A stretch of 35,819 bases of DNA, from contig NZ_JHQR01000141.1 in the NCBI RefSeq assembly GCF_014843825.1, forward strand, positions 1 through 35,819, in the 5' to 3' direction. A program made the position numbers and the translations under genes. The notes beneath the pieces are model-generated. The model was not told the DNA's origin, ran no database searches, and saw only the letters and a list, made by a program, of their open reading frames with translations. This DNA is from Mesorhizobium silamurunense (GTDB lineage: Bacteria; Pseudomonadota; Alphaproteobacteria; Rhizobiales; Rhizobiaceae). Of this stretch, positions 7,187 to 16,117 are shown one piece after another; positions within the stretch are counted from its first letter, which is position 1; the number at the start of each line of letters is the position of its first letter.

Positions 7187-8479
7187 TCAGGACGCGCGCA
7201 GCGTCTTGAACGACGCACGCATCTCTTCGACGAAGATTTCGGGCTGCTCCCAGGCGGCGAAATGGCAGCCAACGGGGAAGCGGCCGTAATGGAGAAGCTT
7301 TGGATAGGCTGTCTTGGCCCAGCTCTCCGGCGCCTGGTAGATCTCGTTGGCGAAAGCGCTCACCGCGACCGGGATCCTAATGCCACGCGCGTCGAAGAAA
7401 CCGCCTTTCGCGACCCGCGCATTGTCCCAGTAGAGCCGTCCCGACGAGATCGCCGTGTTCGTCAGCCAGTAGAAGGTGACGTTGTCGAGAAAGTCGTCCG
7501 GCGTGATGCCCTCGGGCTTCCCGGTAAAGGAGCGGGCGATCAGGGCGTGACTGTCGGCGTCGTGGTCCAGCATCCAGGCGGCGAGGCCGACGGGCGAGTC
7601 GACAATGCCGTAGAGCGTCTGCGGACGTTGGTTCATCTCGATGGCATAGCCGAGCCCATGCTGGTTGAAATAGATGAGTTGGTCGAAAGCGCGCTTCTCG
7701 TCAGGACCGAGCCCTGCCGGCGGCGTGCCGGCCCCAAGCGCCTTCGAGATTTCGCGTGGAAGCGTCGCCGCCATGTTGGTGTGGATGCCAAGCAGTCCCG
7801 GCGGCTCCTGTAGCGCCATGTTCTCGGTAACCGCATTGCCCCAGTCGCCGCCCTGCGCCACATATTTGTTGTAGCCGAGGCGTTCCATAAGGGTTGCCCA
7901 CCCCTTGGCGATGCGGACCGGCTCCCATCCTGGCGCTGTTGGCTTGCCGGAGAATCCGTAGCCGGGCAATGACGGAATCACGAGATCGAATGCATCCGCC
8001 TCGGTGCCGCCATGCGCGGTCGGGTCGGTGAGCGGTTCGATGATCTTCAACTGCTCGATAACCGAGCCCGGCCAGCCATGGGTCACGATCATCGGCAGCG
8101 CGTTTTTGTGCTTCGACTTCACGTGAATGAAGTGGATGTCGAGCCCATCGATCTCGGTGATGAAGTGCGGATACGCCATCATCCTGGCCTCGACCTTGCG
8201 CCAATCGTGATTGGCCCAGTGCGCCTGGATCTGGCGCGCGATGTCGAGCTGCACGCCCTGCGACTGGTCCGGCACCGTCTCCCTGTCTGGCCAGCGCGTC
8301 GCCGCGACACGCCGCTTCAGATCGGCGAGATCGTCATCGGAAGCCCTGAACTGGAAGGGATGGATTGAGGCGGCCTCTGCAGCCGCTTTGGATTTTGACG
8401 AAAGCATGCTGATGGCTCCTATGGCAGCCGCGGTGATCAAGACTTCCCGCCGTGTTGGTGATAGCAAGCGCGCAGACAT
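7187..8479 (-). CDS. Exported epoxide hydrolase with EHN domain
   Basis: The 430-aa protein carries a Tat-like leader (SPTRREVLI at 7-15, then a hydrophobic stretch). The epoxide-hydrolase N-terminal domain follows (about 39-145, starting IHPFQFRASDDDLADLK), then the alpha/beta hydrolase core. HGWP is at 134-137, nucleophile Asp212 lies in QGGDWGNAV, and His406 in GCHFAAWEQPE. This is the microsomal/juvenile-hormone type of epoxide hydrolase, common in soil bacteria. The start at 8479 is chosen over an ATG 18 bases earlier because AGGAGGG sits 5 bases upstream. The gene lies 126 bases before the next hydrolase. The three genes together look like an extracytoplasmic hydrolase set. Confidence 0.92.
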   Translation of the reverse strand: MSARLLSPTRREVLITAAAIGAISMLSSKSKAAAEAASIHPFQFRASDDDLADLKRRVAATRWPDRETVPDQSQGVQLDIARQIQAHWANHDWRKVEARMMAYPHFITEIDGLDIHFIHVKSKHKNALPMIVTHGWPGSVIEQLKIIEPLTDPTAHGGTEADAFDLVIPSLPGYGFSGKPTAPGWEPVRIAKGWATLMERLGYNKYVAQGGDWGNAVTENMALQEPPGLLGIHTNMAATLPREISKALGAGTPPAGLGPDEKRAFDQLIYFNQHGLGYAIEMNQRPQTLYGIVDSPVGLAAWMLDHDADSHALIARSFTGKPEGITPDDFLDNVTFYWLTNTAISSGRLYWDNARVAKGGFFDARGIRIPVAVSAFANEIYQAPESWAKTAYPKLLHYGRFPVGCHFAAWEQPEIFVEEMRASFKTLRAS

Positions 8480-8961
8480 GGGACCCTCCTGTGCCAACCA
8501 TCCAGGATTGCCGCCGAGATCGACGGCTGCTTCGCTGTGACACGGCCAAAGTGCTCTGCTGCTGTCGTCGAAGCGAGTTAAGAGGCGCTAAGAGATGCGA
8601 ATCTTTGCCAGCTGCCACATTTGGAATTCTTACAGCCGAGATATCGCCCAGTCGGATGATTGACGGGCATTCGGCTTGACGTAGGCGCGGGAGAGATCAC
8701 CAGGATGGCATGTGGGATGGTGGACCGGCTGGGGCGCTTGCTGTGCGGTCGCGCCCCGTAGCTCTGTTACATTCTTCGCCGTGAGCTCCGATGCAGCACT
8801 GCCAAACCCACTTGTCACGCGGCATACACGACGCCGGTGGGATCGTGTTGGTGCTGGGGGACGCAGGCGGCGAGCCGCTCACCACACGCGCGCGTTGCGA
8901 CGGCCAGGTATGAGCGTGACAACGTCGAAGAGCTGACGGAAAGGTGCGTCGCTATCCGCAG
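8480..8961 (+). other. Gene-poor stretch of 482 bases
   Basis: This separates the hydrolase group from the large regulator. I see no convincing gene, hairpin with a T-run, or repeat. A few short frames have protein-like composition (for example one starting MQHCQTHLSRGIHDAGGIVL at about 8791) but have no ribosome site and match no family I know. The right end of the stretch is the region just past the 3' end of the regulator gene. It may hold decayed coding sequence. Confidence 0.4.
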
Positions 8962-11819
8962 TTAGGCGATCGCGCTCAACAGCTGTTCAGCAGCTTTCAG
9001 ATCGGCCGTATCAAAACCTTCGGTAAACTGCTCAAAGATCGGCAGCAACAGAGCGCGCGCCTTTTTCAATTGTCCGCGAGAGAGGGCGAGCTTCGCCAGT
9101 TCCGTCGTTGTCCGCAATTCCCAAGACAATGCACCCTGACGACGACTCCATTCCAGCGACTGTTCGAAGCAGGATTCGGCCCCCTCGTTCGAGTCCCGGG
9201 GCATCGATAAAAGGATCACACCTTTCGTTCGCAACGCCTCCGGCATGAACAAAAAGTCGCCGTTCGATTCGATCAGTTCGATTGTCTCGTTAATCGTTCT
9301 GAGGCCTTCATCGAGGCGGTGCGACACGGAAAATCCCTTCGCAAGCGAAAGGCTAAGCTCGGTGGTGACCAGCTCGTAAGGGAGCGCGTGCAGCTTTTGA
9401 CGAGAGCTCTGCAAGGCTTCTATGCCCGCATTCGCGTCCCCCCGACGAATGGCCAATTCGCCTCGGAAGCCTTTTCCAACCAAGACATAAGGTGCCATGG
9501 AATGGGCTTCGGATAGAGCAATAAGCTCGTCTAAATCTGCTTCGGCGCTCTGCAGATCGCCTGCCCAAAGGAACACCGTCGCCGCCCACACCAAGGCGAT
9601 TGCCAGCGATAATGAGTGGTCTATATTGCGGGCCTCTTCCACCGCCTCGCGCGCGCATTCAGTCGCCAGAGCGGCATAACCCTGCAGCCAAAGATTTCTG
9701 GCGAGAACGGCGGTGGCCAGGATTCTGCCTTCAACGCCAAGGTAGACCGTCGTGGTTTGCTCGGGAAGATAGTCGCCCGCCAGGGTCGCCTCGAGTTCGT
9801 TGCGGGCGTCGACAAGTCTGCCGTCGAGATGAAGCGCGAGCCCTAAATTAGAATGGGCTAATGCCATCGCGACGGGGTCGCTGACAGTCGCCGCGGCCGC
9901 AGAACAACGCGTCGCGTAGTCGAGAGCACGAGTGAAGTTCCCTCTGCGTCTGTGAAACAGATGAAGTGGGGCCAACAGGCGTATTTGATCAAGCGTATCG
10001 CCATTGTTTTCAGCGATCGCCAAGCCTCTCTCCAAGGCTTCGCGCGCAGCATCGCGCCCGCCGCGCATGAACATCAGTGAGGCCCCAAGGGCCGCCTGAA
10101 GTCTCATCTCCTGCTGTCCGCCACGGGCCGAAGGAGCGAGACAAGCGATAGCGCGTTCTGACCAGCGATGGCATTCGGGAAGCAGTGACATTGACAAGAA
10201 GACGGGCGCGACGGCAGTGGCCAATCCGACACCGATGGCCAAGTCGCCGCCTTTTCCGAAGGACCATTCTAATGCCGCACGGGCGTTGTTCAGCGCGGCA
10301 AAGTGAGGCGGGCGTTCGGCTCCAGCCGCCAGCGTCGGCCATTCGATCCCGGTCTGTTCGAGCCATCGGCGGTAGTAAGTCGCGTGTCGTACCGACAAGG
10401 CGGTTGCCTCGGCGTCGTCAATGTCGATGTCGAGCGCGTATGCGCGGGTGGTATCCAACAGCCGGTAGCGCACCATCGCGCCGAGAGGATGGGTCGCCAC
10501 CATCGACTTTGCGACGAGGCTATCAATCGCTTCGAAAACAGCCGGGCGGTCCAGGGTTGTGCTTGTCACAACCTCCAGCGCCGCATCGAGGGTGAAATAT
10601 CCCATGAATATCGCGAGGCGGCGAAGGACCAAGCGTTCGGGTTCGGAGAGAAGCCCGTAGCTCCAGTCGAGAGCGGCGTGCAGGGTCTTGTGACGCGGTG
10701 CAGCGTTACGCGACCCCTGCCATAGCAACGTCAGGCGTTCGTCGAGCAATGCAGCGGTCTGCTTCAGGCCGTAAGACTCAACGCGTCTGGCCGCAAGCTC
10801 GATCGCAAGCGCCACGCCGTCCAACTTTCGGCAGATATCAGCGACTATTGGCGCTTCGAGATCACTCACAATCAGAGGCGCGCCGCTTGCGACAGCCCGT
10901 TCCATGAACAGTTGCGTTGCCGGAAATTTCCGCACGGTTGCGGCAGTTAGCCCCCGCCTATCGGGGGGCATGCAAGGGCATCCAGCCGATAGACGTGCTC
11001 GCCTTCAACTCGAAGCGCCTCTCGGCTTGTCGCGATGATATGCACTTGGAGTCCGGCTTCCACGATGCTTACCGCCAGCGTGGCAACTGCTTCTATGAGG
11101 TGCTCGCATGTATCGAGAACCAGAAGGATGCGCTTGTCACGCAGGTAGGCCACCAAACTCGGTATCGCGTCGTCGGAATGAACCGACAACCCTAATATTG
11201 AGGCCACAGCTGTTGGCACAAGTTTAGGATCCGTAACGACTCCAAGATCGACGAAGAGAACGGAACCAGCGAAAGCGGACATCAAATGGTGTGCGACGGC
11301 CACCGCGACAGTCGTCTTGCCGACGCCACCAGGTCCTACGACGGTGACGAGGCGCGAGGCGGTGAGGCTAAACGATAACTTGAGCACATCCTCATCGCGT
11401 CCGAGCATTCGGCTCAAGCGGGTGGGGATATTGGCGTGCGGAAAGTTAGAGGCGGCGATCTTCTCGTCATTGCGTCGACTACCGGCTTGCGAAACCGCGG
11501 CGACAAAGCAGTAGCCCCTCCCCGGCAGGGTCGCAATGAATCGCGCACCATCCTTTCCGTCTCCCAGCGCTTTTCGGAGACTGGCTATATGAAAGCGCAC
11601 ACTACCTTCTTCAACGGTAACTCCGGGCCATACCCGCGACATCAGCTCTTCTTTGCTGCAGACTTCGTTCGGCGCCGAAGTCAGGGCGACCAAGATATCG
11701 AGAGCGCGCGCGCCCAACTTGACGGGAACGCCTTCTCTGGTGAGCAGCCTCTCACCTGCAAATAGGGTAAAGGCACCAAACGAAATACCGACTTTGGTGT
11801 GGTCCTCCACAGCCGCCAT
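8962..11819 (-). pseudogene. Winged-helix / ATPase / TPR transcriptional regulator split by a one-base frameshift
   Basis: The first part (10947-11819) holds an OmpR-type winged helix at residues 12-108, ending in the typical LPGRGYCFVA, then an NB-ARC/STAND-like ATPase: Walker A GPGGVGKTT at 162-170, Walker B ILLVLDTCEH at 231-240, ATSREALR at 263-270. It stops just after LDALACPP. The second part (8962-10971) continues without loss in the next frame (GLTAATVRKFP, then the winged-helix/ARC2 part, then TPR-like repeats to the end). The break lies at six Gs on the plus strand, 10963-10968. One more base there gives a single 952-aa protein of normal family architecture. Such proteins sense a signal through the ATPase/TPR part and bind DNA through the N-terminal domain. 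The cause may be a sequencing error, a real mutation, or -1 slippage on the C-run. The divergent ohr region is the nearest candidate target. Confidence 0.85.
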
Positions 11820-11965
11820 GCCTTCCTCTGAACTGTCTCGCCGACAACAATTTTAGCCGAAATCTTGCCCTGCGTCCCTCCCACAAGAGTGCACGCAAGT
11901 CGAGGGTTTCGCTCTCGGCTACCGAGCTACCCAATTGTCCGGGAATATCGAGCTGCTGACAGCTT

Positions 11966-11994
11966 CTAACACCTCCTCACAAGCCATAACGGGC
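11966..11994 (+). promoter_or_regulatory. 29-bp element, copy A
   Basis: This matches copy B (12815-12843) at 22 of 29 positions without gaps. The shared pattern is CTAACA, then TCACA, then ATAACGGGC at fixed spacing, and the two TAAC cores look like a direct repeat. It lies upstream of the short ORF and ohr, and in front of the divergent regulator gene. It is probably a regulator binding site shared with copy B. Confidence 0.4.
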
Positions 11995-12113
11995 GGCCCC
12001 CGCACGGCAGGCGTAGCTCTAGGCGGAAAGAGTTTGGTGGACCAAAATACCACCATGAACGCGACGAGCCGCTAACAAGGCGTCCGCAAGACGGAGCCAA
12101 AGGAGAGCGCAAG

Positions 12114-12176
12114 ATGGTGAACGCTACGGCAACTATGGGCGCACCGGAAGTATCGGCGGACGGGCACGAGCCGTAG
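12114..12176 (+). CDS. Short ORF, possible leader peptide upstream of ohr
   Basis: A 20-codon frame, starting MVNATATMGAPEV, is preceded by AAAGGAGA at ideal spacing, better than the ribosome site of ohr itself. Its TAG stop (12174-12176) lies inside the 5' arm of the hairpin at 12169-12199. Ribosomes finishing this frame would therefore cover or melt the hairpin. It could be a regulatory leader peptide or the stub of a lost gene. The peptide has no run of a single amino acid that would suggest classical amino-acid attenuation. Confidence 0.35.
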   Translation: MVNATATMGAPEVSADGHEP

Positions 12177-12199
12177 CCTCCCCGCGTGAGGCTGTGGCT
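12169..12199 (+). terminator. 12-bp hairpin in the ohr leader (no T-run)
   Basis: AGCCGTAGCCTC (12169-12180) pairs along its whole length with GAGGCTGTGGCT (12188-12199), including two G-U pairs, around a 7-base loop. No run of T follows, so it is not a standard intrinsic terminator. It may instead act as an attenuator, a Rho-linked pause or an RNA stability element about 97 bases before ohr. Confidence 0.35.
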
Positions 12200-12295
12200 T
12201 CTCCAGGTGATCGATTTCGCTGCGACTTGACTGGCATGCGCAGTGTGGCCCTCAGCGCCATCGCGCTCGTGAAACGAGAATTCCAGGATTGCAAG

Positions 12296-12715
12296 ATGCG
12301 CACCACGGGAAAGCTGCTATATACGGCCAAGACCCGGACCTCTCAGGGACGAGAGAATGGCATCGCACGCAGCTCCGATGGGCAACTCGACATAAGGCTT
12401 GCGGCCCCCGGATCGGCTCGCATCGGCACCAATCCGGAGCAATTATTTGCGGTGGCTTGGTCGGCCTGCTTTCAAACAGCAATCGTGCAAGTGGCCCGCA
12501 AACAGAAAATTGCCTTGCCGGCCTTTTCCGCTATCGACGCTGAAGTAGACCTAAAACTGGAGAACGACAGTTACTTCATCAGTGCTCGGCTCAGCATTAG
12601 CTTGCCCGGCGTTGATCGAACGGTCGCCCAGGCTCTGGTGAACGAAGCGCATCAGATCTGCGCGTACTCGAAAGCAACACGCGGCAACATCGGCGTGACG
12701 ATCAGCTTGATCTGA
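12296..12715 (+). CDS. ohr: Organic hydroperoxide resistance protein (Ohr, OsmC superfamily)
   Basis: The 139-aa protein from the ATG at 12296 has the Ohr layout and length. Both redox cysteines are present, one in VAWSACFQTAI and one in NEAHQICAYSKATRGNIGV. The conserved GRENGIARSSDGQLDIRL region before them is also typical. Ohr reduces organic hydroperoxides using lipoylated proteins as electron donors in the cytoplasm. A longer in-frame start (GTG at 12194) is rejected because it would add about 34 residues that the family lacks and would begin inside a hairpin. The ribosome site (AGGA, 9 bases upstream) is weak. No MarR-type OhrR gene is next to it; winged-helix regulators flank it instead. 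Confidence 0.92.
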   Translation: MRTTGKLLYTAKTRTSQGRENGIARSSDGQLDIRLAAPGSARIGTNPEQLFAVAWSACFQTAIVQVARKQKIALPAFSAIDAEVDLKLENDSYFISARLSISLPGVDRTVAQALVNEAHQICAYSKATRGNIGVTISLI

Positions 12716-12814
12716 CCGCGCGCAGTTGGGCCGACTCGACGCAGTCGTTGCCCGTTTGCCCAGCTGGCTCTTTTCCTCCAACTTTTGATCAGCACACAGT
12801 GCGCCTCGCAGGAA

Positions 12815-12843
12815 CTAACAAAGCATCACATCCTATAACGGGC
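12815..12843 (+). promoter_or_regulatory. 29-bp element, copy B
   Basis: This is the second copy of the element at 11966-11994 (22 of 29 identical). It lies about 65 bases before the ATG of the short winged-helix gene and 100 bases after ohr. The position fits a promoter or operator of that gene. ATAACGGGC is the best conserved block. Confidence 0.4.
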
Positions 12844-12908
12844 ACTTCTCGCGGCGTCGGAGTAGATGCTGAGGCACAAAATGTGTCCCTAACGCAAGCG
12901 AGGTCACC

Positions 12909-13436
12909 ATGAGCGCATCAGGATTGACTATGATCTTTGACCGCTTGCCCTCGTCCAGGCCGACAGCGCTCACGCAGTTTGATCCCAGGCCCCAACCTAG
13001 CGTGAGAAGCGAAATCGCATTCGGACCGTTTCGTCTGTTCCCGAGGCAGTTTCTTCTGTTGGAGGGCGACAAACCGGTGCCACTCGGAAGTCGCGCGCTG
13101 GGCATCCTGATCGCCTTGCTTGAACGCCCAGGCGAGCTAGTCAGCAAGCAGGAACTGATGGCCCGCGTTTGGCCCGATGTCTTTGTCGTGCCCTCCAATC
13201 TCACCGTCCACATCTCCGCATTGCGCCGCATTTTACGCGACGGACGGGATGGAAATCGGTTCATCATCAACATCCCCGGGCGCGGCTACCAATTCGTTGC
13301 TTCAGTCCACGCGCCGCCTCAACGGAAAGCGTCGCTTAAAACGATGCGCCCGATTGTTCCGGCGCTCGAAGAGCGCCTTCAGATTCAAGCGCCTTCAGAG
13401 TGCGGGGCGTACGGCTTTCCCACTGCGGGGCCTTGA
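12909..13436 (+). CDS. Short OmpR-type winged-helix protein (DNA-binding domain only)
   Basis: This is a 175-aa protein. Residues 37-133 form an OmpR/CadC-type winged helix, very like the N-terminal domain of the large regulator at 8962-11819 (shared features: FGPFRLFPR, SKQELMARVWPD, HISALRRILRDGRDG, PGRGYQFVASV). The last 40 residues have no family character, and no ATPase or TPR part follows in any frame, so it is either a truncated paralogue or a stand-alone DNA-binding protein. GAGG sits 5 bases before the ATG at 12909. It could compete with the larger regulator for a common site, and copy B of the 29-bp element lies directly upstream. That link is inference. Confidence 0.8.
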   Translation: MSASGLTMIFDRLPSSRPTALTQFDPRPQPSVRSEIAFGPFRLFPRQFLLLEGDKPVPLGSRALGILIALLERPGELVSKQELMARVWPDVFVVPSNLTVHISALRRILRDGRDGNRFIINIPGRGYQFVASVHAPPQRKASLKTMRPIVPALEERLQIQAPSECGAYGFPTAGP

Positions 13437-13582
13437 GAATCTGGAGACGGGCGGATGCACACGCACAGCGACCCGAGACGGAAATGGATTCGGCCGGACT
13501 ACTGGGTGATTGGACCCAGTCGAAGCAGGTGCGCGGCCGAAGGCTTCCGATTCCCAATCCACTTCAACTTGAGAGGGCAAAG

Positions 13583-14289
13583 ATGATGAGCACATCCCCG
13601 CATCTACCAACACATACACCACACCTGCCTTCTGGGAACGCCTGTGGCGGTCGAGTGGCATCCAGGCCGTCGGCCTCTTCATCATCGCGTACATCATATA
13701 TGGCTATCAGCCACAGATCGGTGCGCCAGACGACGCACTGGTCGCCTTTTACGACGGCGGTCGCGCGCGGATCCTGATCGCTGCGGTTTTCTCCGGCTTC
13801 GCCGTCCTCAATCTCATGTGGTTTGCGGCGGCGCTCAGGGCAACTTTGGCTGATGCAGGACAGGACGGTTGGGGCGCGGCGGCGACCGCGTCCAGCGCCG
13901 TGTTCGCAGGGATGTTCCTCTTGCTCATCACCGTTAGCGCTGCCCTCGCACACTCAATCGCGGGCTCCGCAAATCAAACGCTCACATCGGGACTGAACGA
14001 CTTCGCATGGGCCAGCGTCGCGTTGAGTTCGTTTCCTCGCGCGATGCTGGTCATGGCGGCGGCGTTCGGCCTCTGGCGTTCCAAACTGATCTCGAACGCG
14101 CTCTTCGCGGTGGGGATCGCGGCCGTCGTCCTTGTATTGCTGGGCGGCACCACTTGGTTAAGTGGCGGCTTCTGGGCACCGGACGGTGCCTATTCGCGAT
14201 CCATTTCGCCCGTCGTTTGTATCGCGTGGCTTCTGGTCGTGAGTTGGGTCGTGTTGAAACGCAGTCCTGCGACACGGGCCGGATGGTGA
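13583..14289 (+). pseudogene. Multi-spanning membrane protein of unknown function, frameshifted near the start
   Basis: A good ribosome site (GAGAGGG) precedes two ATGs at 13583 and 13586, whose frame begins MMSTSP and then turns to nonsense. The adjacent frame carries the real protein: FWERLWRSSGIQAVG, then five or six membrane segments, ending at 14289. Adding one C to the CCCC at 13596-13599 joins the two into a single protein of about 235 aa (MSTSPASTNTYTTPAFW...). No start codon exists in the main frame before the break. The protein is Ala/Leu/Val-rich with a large loop (GYQPQIGAPDDALVAFYDGG) after the first helix. I do not recognise a named family. Confidence 0.7.
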
Positions 14290-14308
14290 AGCAGGCGCTG
14301 CCCCAGCA

Positions 14309-14460
14309 ATGAACGAGCTTACGACGAACTTTGACTATGACGTCGTTGTGGTCGGCTCTGGATTTGGTGGAAGCGTTGCCGCGCTCCGCGCCGCGGAAAA
14401 GGGATACCGCATTGGCGTCATCGAGGCCGGTGGACGCTGGAAAGTGGAGCCGGCCCGAAC
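14309..14460 (+). pseudogene. 5' stub of a GMC-type flavin oxidoreductase gene
   Basis: The first 45 or so residues carry a clear FAD-binding Rossmann start: [20 protein letters not shown], ending with VIEAGGRW. This is the N-terminus of the GMC/cholesterol-oxidase-like family, which normally exceeds 500 aa. After about 14445 the frame no longer looks like the family and runs antisense into the end of the SDR gene (stop at 14473). The remaining 90% is therefore deleted, with the break between about 14445 and 14472. It starts 19 bases after the frameshifted membrane protein gene. Confidence 0.7.
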
Positions 14461-14472
14461 GTCAATTGCTGC

Positions 14473-15222
14473 CTACATAATGCTCAAGCCGCCGTCGATC
14501 AGCATTTCCGAACCGACCATGAAGCGGCATTCGTCGGAGGCGAGGAACACCACCGCGTTGGCGATCTCGTCGGCAGTTCCGAAACGGCCAGCGGGCACCA
14601 GACCGACCACCGCCTTGGCGCGCGCTTTCGCCGCCGCCGGATCGAGGCCGAGTTTGTCGTTGAGCGGCGTGTCGATCGGGCCGGGGCTGATCACGTTGGC
14701 GCGGATGCCGCGCCCTATCAGTTCGCCCGAGAGCGTACGGGCAAGCGAAATCATCCCGGCCTTGGCCAGCGCATAGACGTGCGTTCCGCCCATTCCCAAA
14801 TGCGCGTTGACCGAACCGCTGAGAATGATCGAGGACGGGTTCGACAGCAGCGGCACGAGCGCCTTGATGAGGAAATAAGGCCCTTTGAGATCGATATCGA
14901 TGCTCCTGTCGAATGCATCTTCGGTCCAATCACCCACCGGTCGCAAATCGGCGATGCCGGCGTTGACGAAAACGGCGTCGAGCTTGCCGAACTTTGCTTC
15001 GACCTGTCGTGCGATCATGTCCTGCGCTGCGACATCTCCGGCGTCCGCCGCAATGACGACTGCATCGCCGCCGAGACTGGCGCGAGCCTCCTCAAGACGG
15101 CCGGCATTGGTGCCGGTGATGGCGACGCGCGCGCCTTCCTCAAGAAAGCGGCGGGCCGTCGCCAGACCGATGCCGCTGGTGCCGCCGGTAATCAGCGTGG
15201 CCTTACCTTTCAGCCTCGACAT
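14473..15222 (-). CDS. Short-chain dehydrogenase/reductase (SDR)
   Basis: The 249-aa classical SDR has the cofactor motif TGGTSGIG at 12-19, NAG at 87-89, a catalytic Ser in LSGSVN (135 or 137), and Tyr150/Lys154 in YALAK. The C-terminus GGLSIM is typical. Start at 15222: AGAGGGA lies 9 bases upstream, and an earlier in-frame ATG adds 31 residues without family character. It would oxidise or reduce a hydroxyl or keto group with NAD(P)H; the substrate is unknown. It is intact, but its 3' end abuts the broken oxidoreductase stub, so it may have been brought here by the same rearrangement. Confidence 0.9.
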   Translation of the reverse strand: MSRLKGKATLITGGTSGIGLATARRFLEEGARVAITGTNAGRLEEARASLGGDAVVIAADAGDVAAQDMIARQVEAKFGKLDAVFVNAGIADLRPVGDWTEDAFDRSIDIDLKGPYFLIKALVPLLSNPSSIILSGSVNAHLGMGGTHVYALAKAGMISLARTLSGELIGRGIRANVISPGPIDTPLNDKLGLDPAAAKARAKAVVGLVPAGRFGTADEIANAVVFLASDECRFMVGSEMLIDGGLSIM

Positions 15223-15618
15223 GACGAATTCCCTCTGTGTGCCTGATAGCCCAAACCGCGGTAGTTTCTTTGCACGGGTGCCTACACGGTACTCAATTGA
15301 AAGGCGCGCTACCATCCATACCTTGATGTGGTCGCCACGATCTCCTTGCCGCTGTCGGCTGAAGACGCGCCATCAGACATGAACGCTGGTTTTGCGAGCA
15401 GGGGATCGATCCTCTGCTCCAAATCCAGGCCGATAGCTGCCCGCAAGATCATAAACGAAAGTATCGGACACTCCGGCCCTTGGCACGATGGCCCACATCC
15501 CGCCACGCCTGCAATTGTGGTTCTCCGCATGAAGAAAATTCGAAGAGCGTGGCCTTTGGTTGCTCGATAGCGGCAATCGCCATCGAGGCAGCTTTTCGAC
15601 AACGTAGGAGCCGCCATC
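15223..15618. other. Gene-poor stretch of 396 bases between SDR and Rieske genes
   Basis: No convincing gene is present. Frames on both strands stay open for 80 codons or more, but none has a ribosome site and a recognisable motif together. The stretch should hold the divergent promoters of the SDR and the Rieske/cytochrome b pair. I cannot place them. Confidence 0.35.
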
Positions 15619-16101
15619 ATGGCCGATATTTCCGAACGGGAAACCGGCAATGCCGAGCACGCACTGACCCCCGAGGTGCCGGGCTCGGTCGAGGTCGACG
15701 TCTCCTCTCTAACGCCGGGAACGTCGCTGGTCGTGAACTGGAACGGTAAGCCCGTCGTCGTGCGCAACCGTACCGAAAAAGAGAGGAAGAACAGCGAGGC
15801 CCTCAAATTGACCGATCTCAAGGACCCGATCGCTCGCAATGCCAATCTGCCAGCCGACGCGCCGGCGACCGATGCCAACCGTACCACACCGGGCAAGGAA
15901 GCCTGGATTGTGATGGTCCAGGTTTGCACGCATCTGGGCTGCATTCCGTTCGCCCAGGAAGGCGACCTCGGCAGCTGGCTCTGTCCATGCCACGGGTCGC
16001 AATACGACACCGCCGGCCGCATCCGAAAGGGACCGGCACCTGAGAACATGGCGGTGCCGGTGTTCCAATTCATTTCCGACACCAAGATCAGTATCGGCTA
16101 G
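15619..16101 (+). CDS. petA: Rieske [2Fe-2S] protein of a bc1 complex, without membrane anchor
   Basis: The 160-aa protein has both cluster-binding boxes, CTHLGC at 103-108 and CPCHGS at 122-127, and the alphaproteobacterial body ([28 protein letters not shown]). Normal PetA proteins of about 175-190 aa start with a Tat signal that also serves as the single membrane anchor and joins to the SVEVDVSSL region. Here the N-terminus is [20 protein letters not shown] and goes straight into SVEVDV, with no hydrophobic helix and no twin arginine. The ATG at 15619 has AGGAG 9 bases upstream, so this start looks real. The protein would have no evident route to the membrane or periplasm. It pairs with the frameshifted cytochrome b gene 16 bases downstream. 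Confidence 0.85.
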   Translation: MADISERETGNAEHALTPEVPGSVEVDVSSLTPGTSLVVNWNGKPVVVRNRTEKERKNSEALKLTDLKDPIARNANLPADAPATDANRTTPGKEAWIVMVQVCTHLGCIPFAQEGDLGSWLCPCHGSQYDTAGRIRKGPAPENMAVPVFQFISDTKISIG

Positions 16102-16117
16102 GGCAGAGGACATTCGG

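Larger units (their letters stand above)
11820..12295. other. Divergent intergenic region between the regulator and ohr
   Basis: This 476-base region holds one copy of a 29-bp element (11966-11994), a short ORF with a strong ribosome site (12114-12176) and a 12-bp hairpin (12169-12199). GTTTGGTGGACCAAAAT at about 12031 contains a short inverted repeat (TTTGG/CCAAA). It must carry the promoters of the leftward regulator and the rightward ohr transcript, but I cannot place their -35/-10 boxes with confidence. Confidence 0.45.

Noticed and set aside
15309..16085. 258-codon minus-strand frame opposite the Rieske gene
   Set aside because: It runs antisense to a protein with both Rieske boxes and has no motif of its own.
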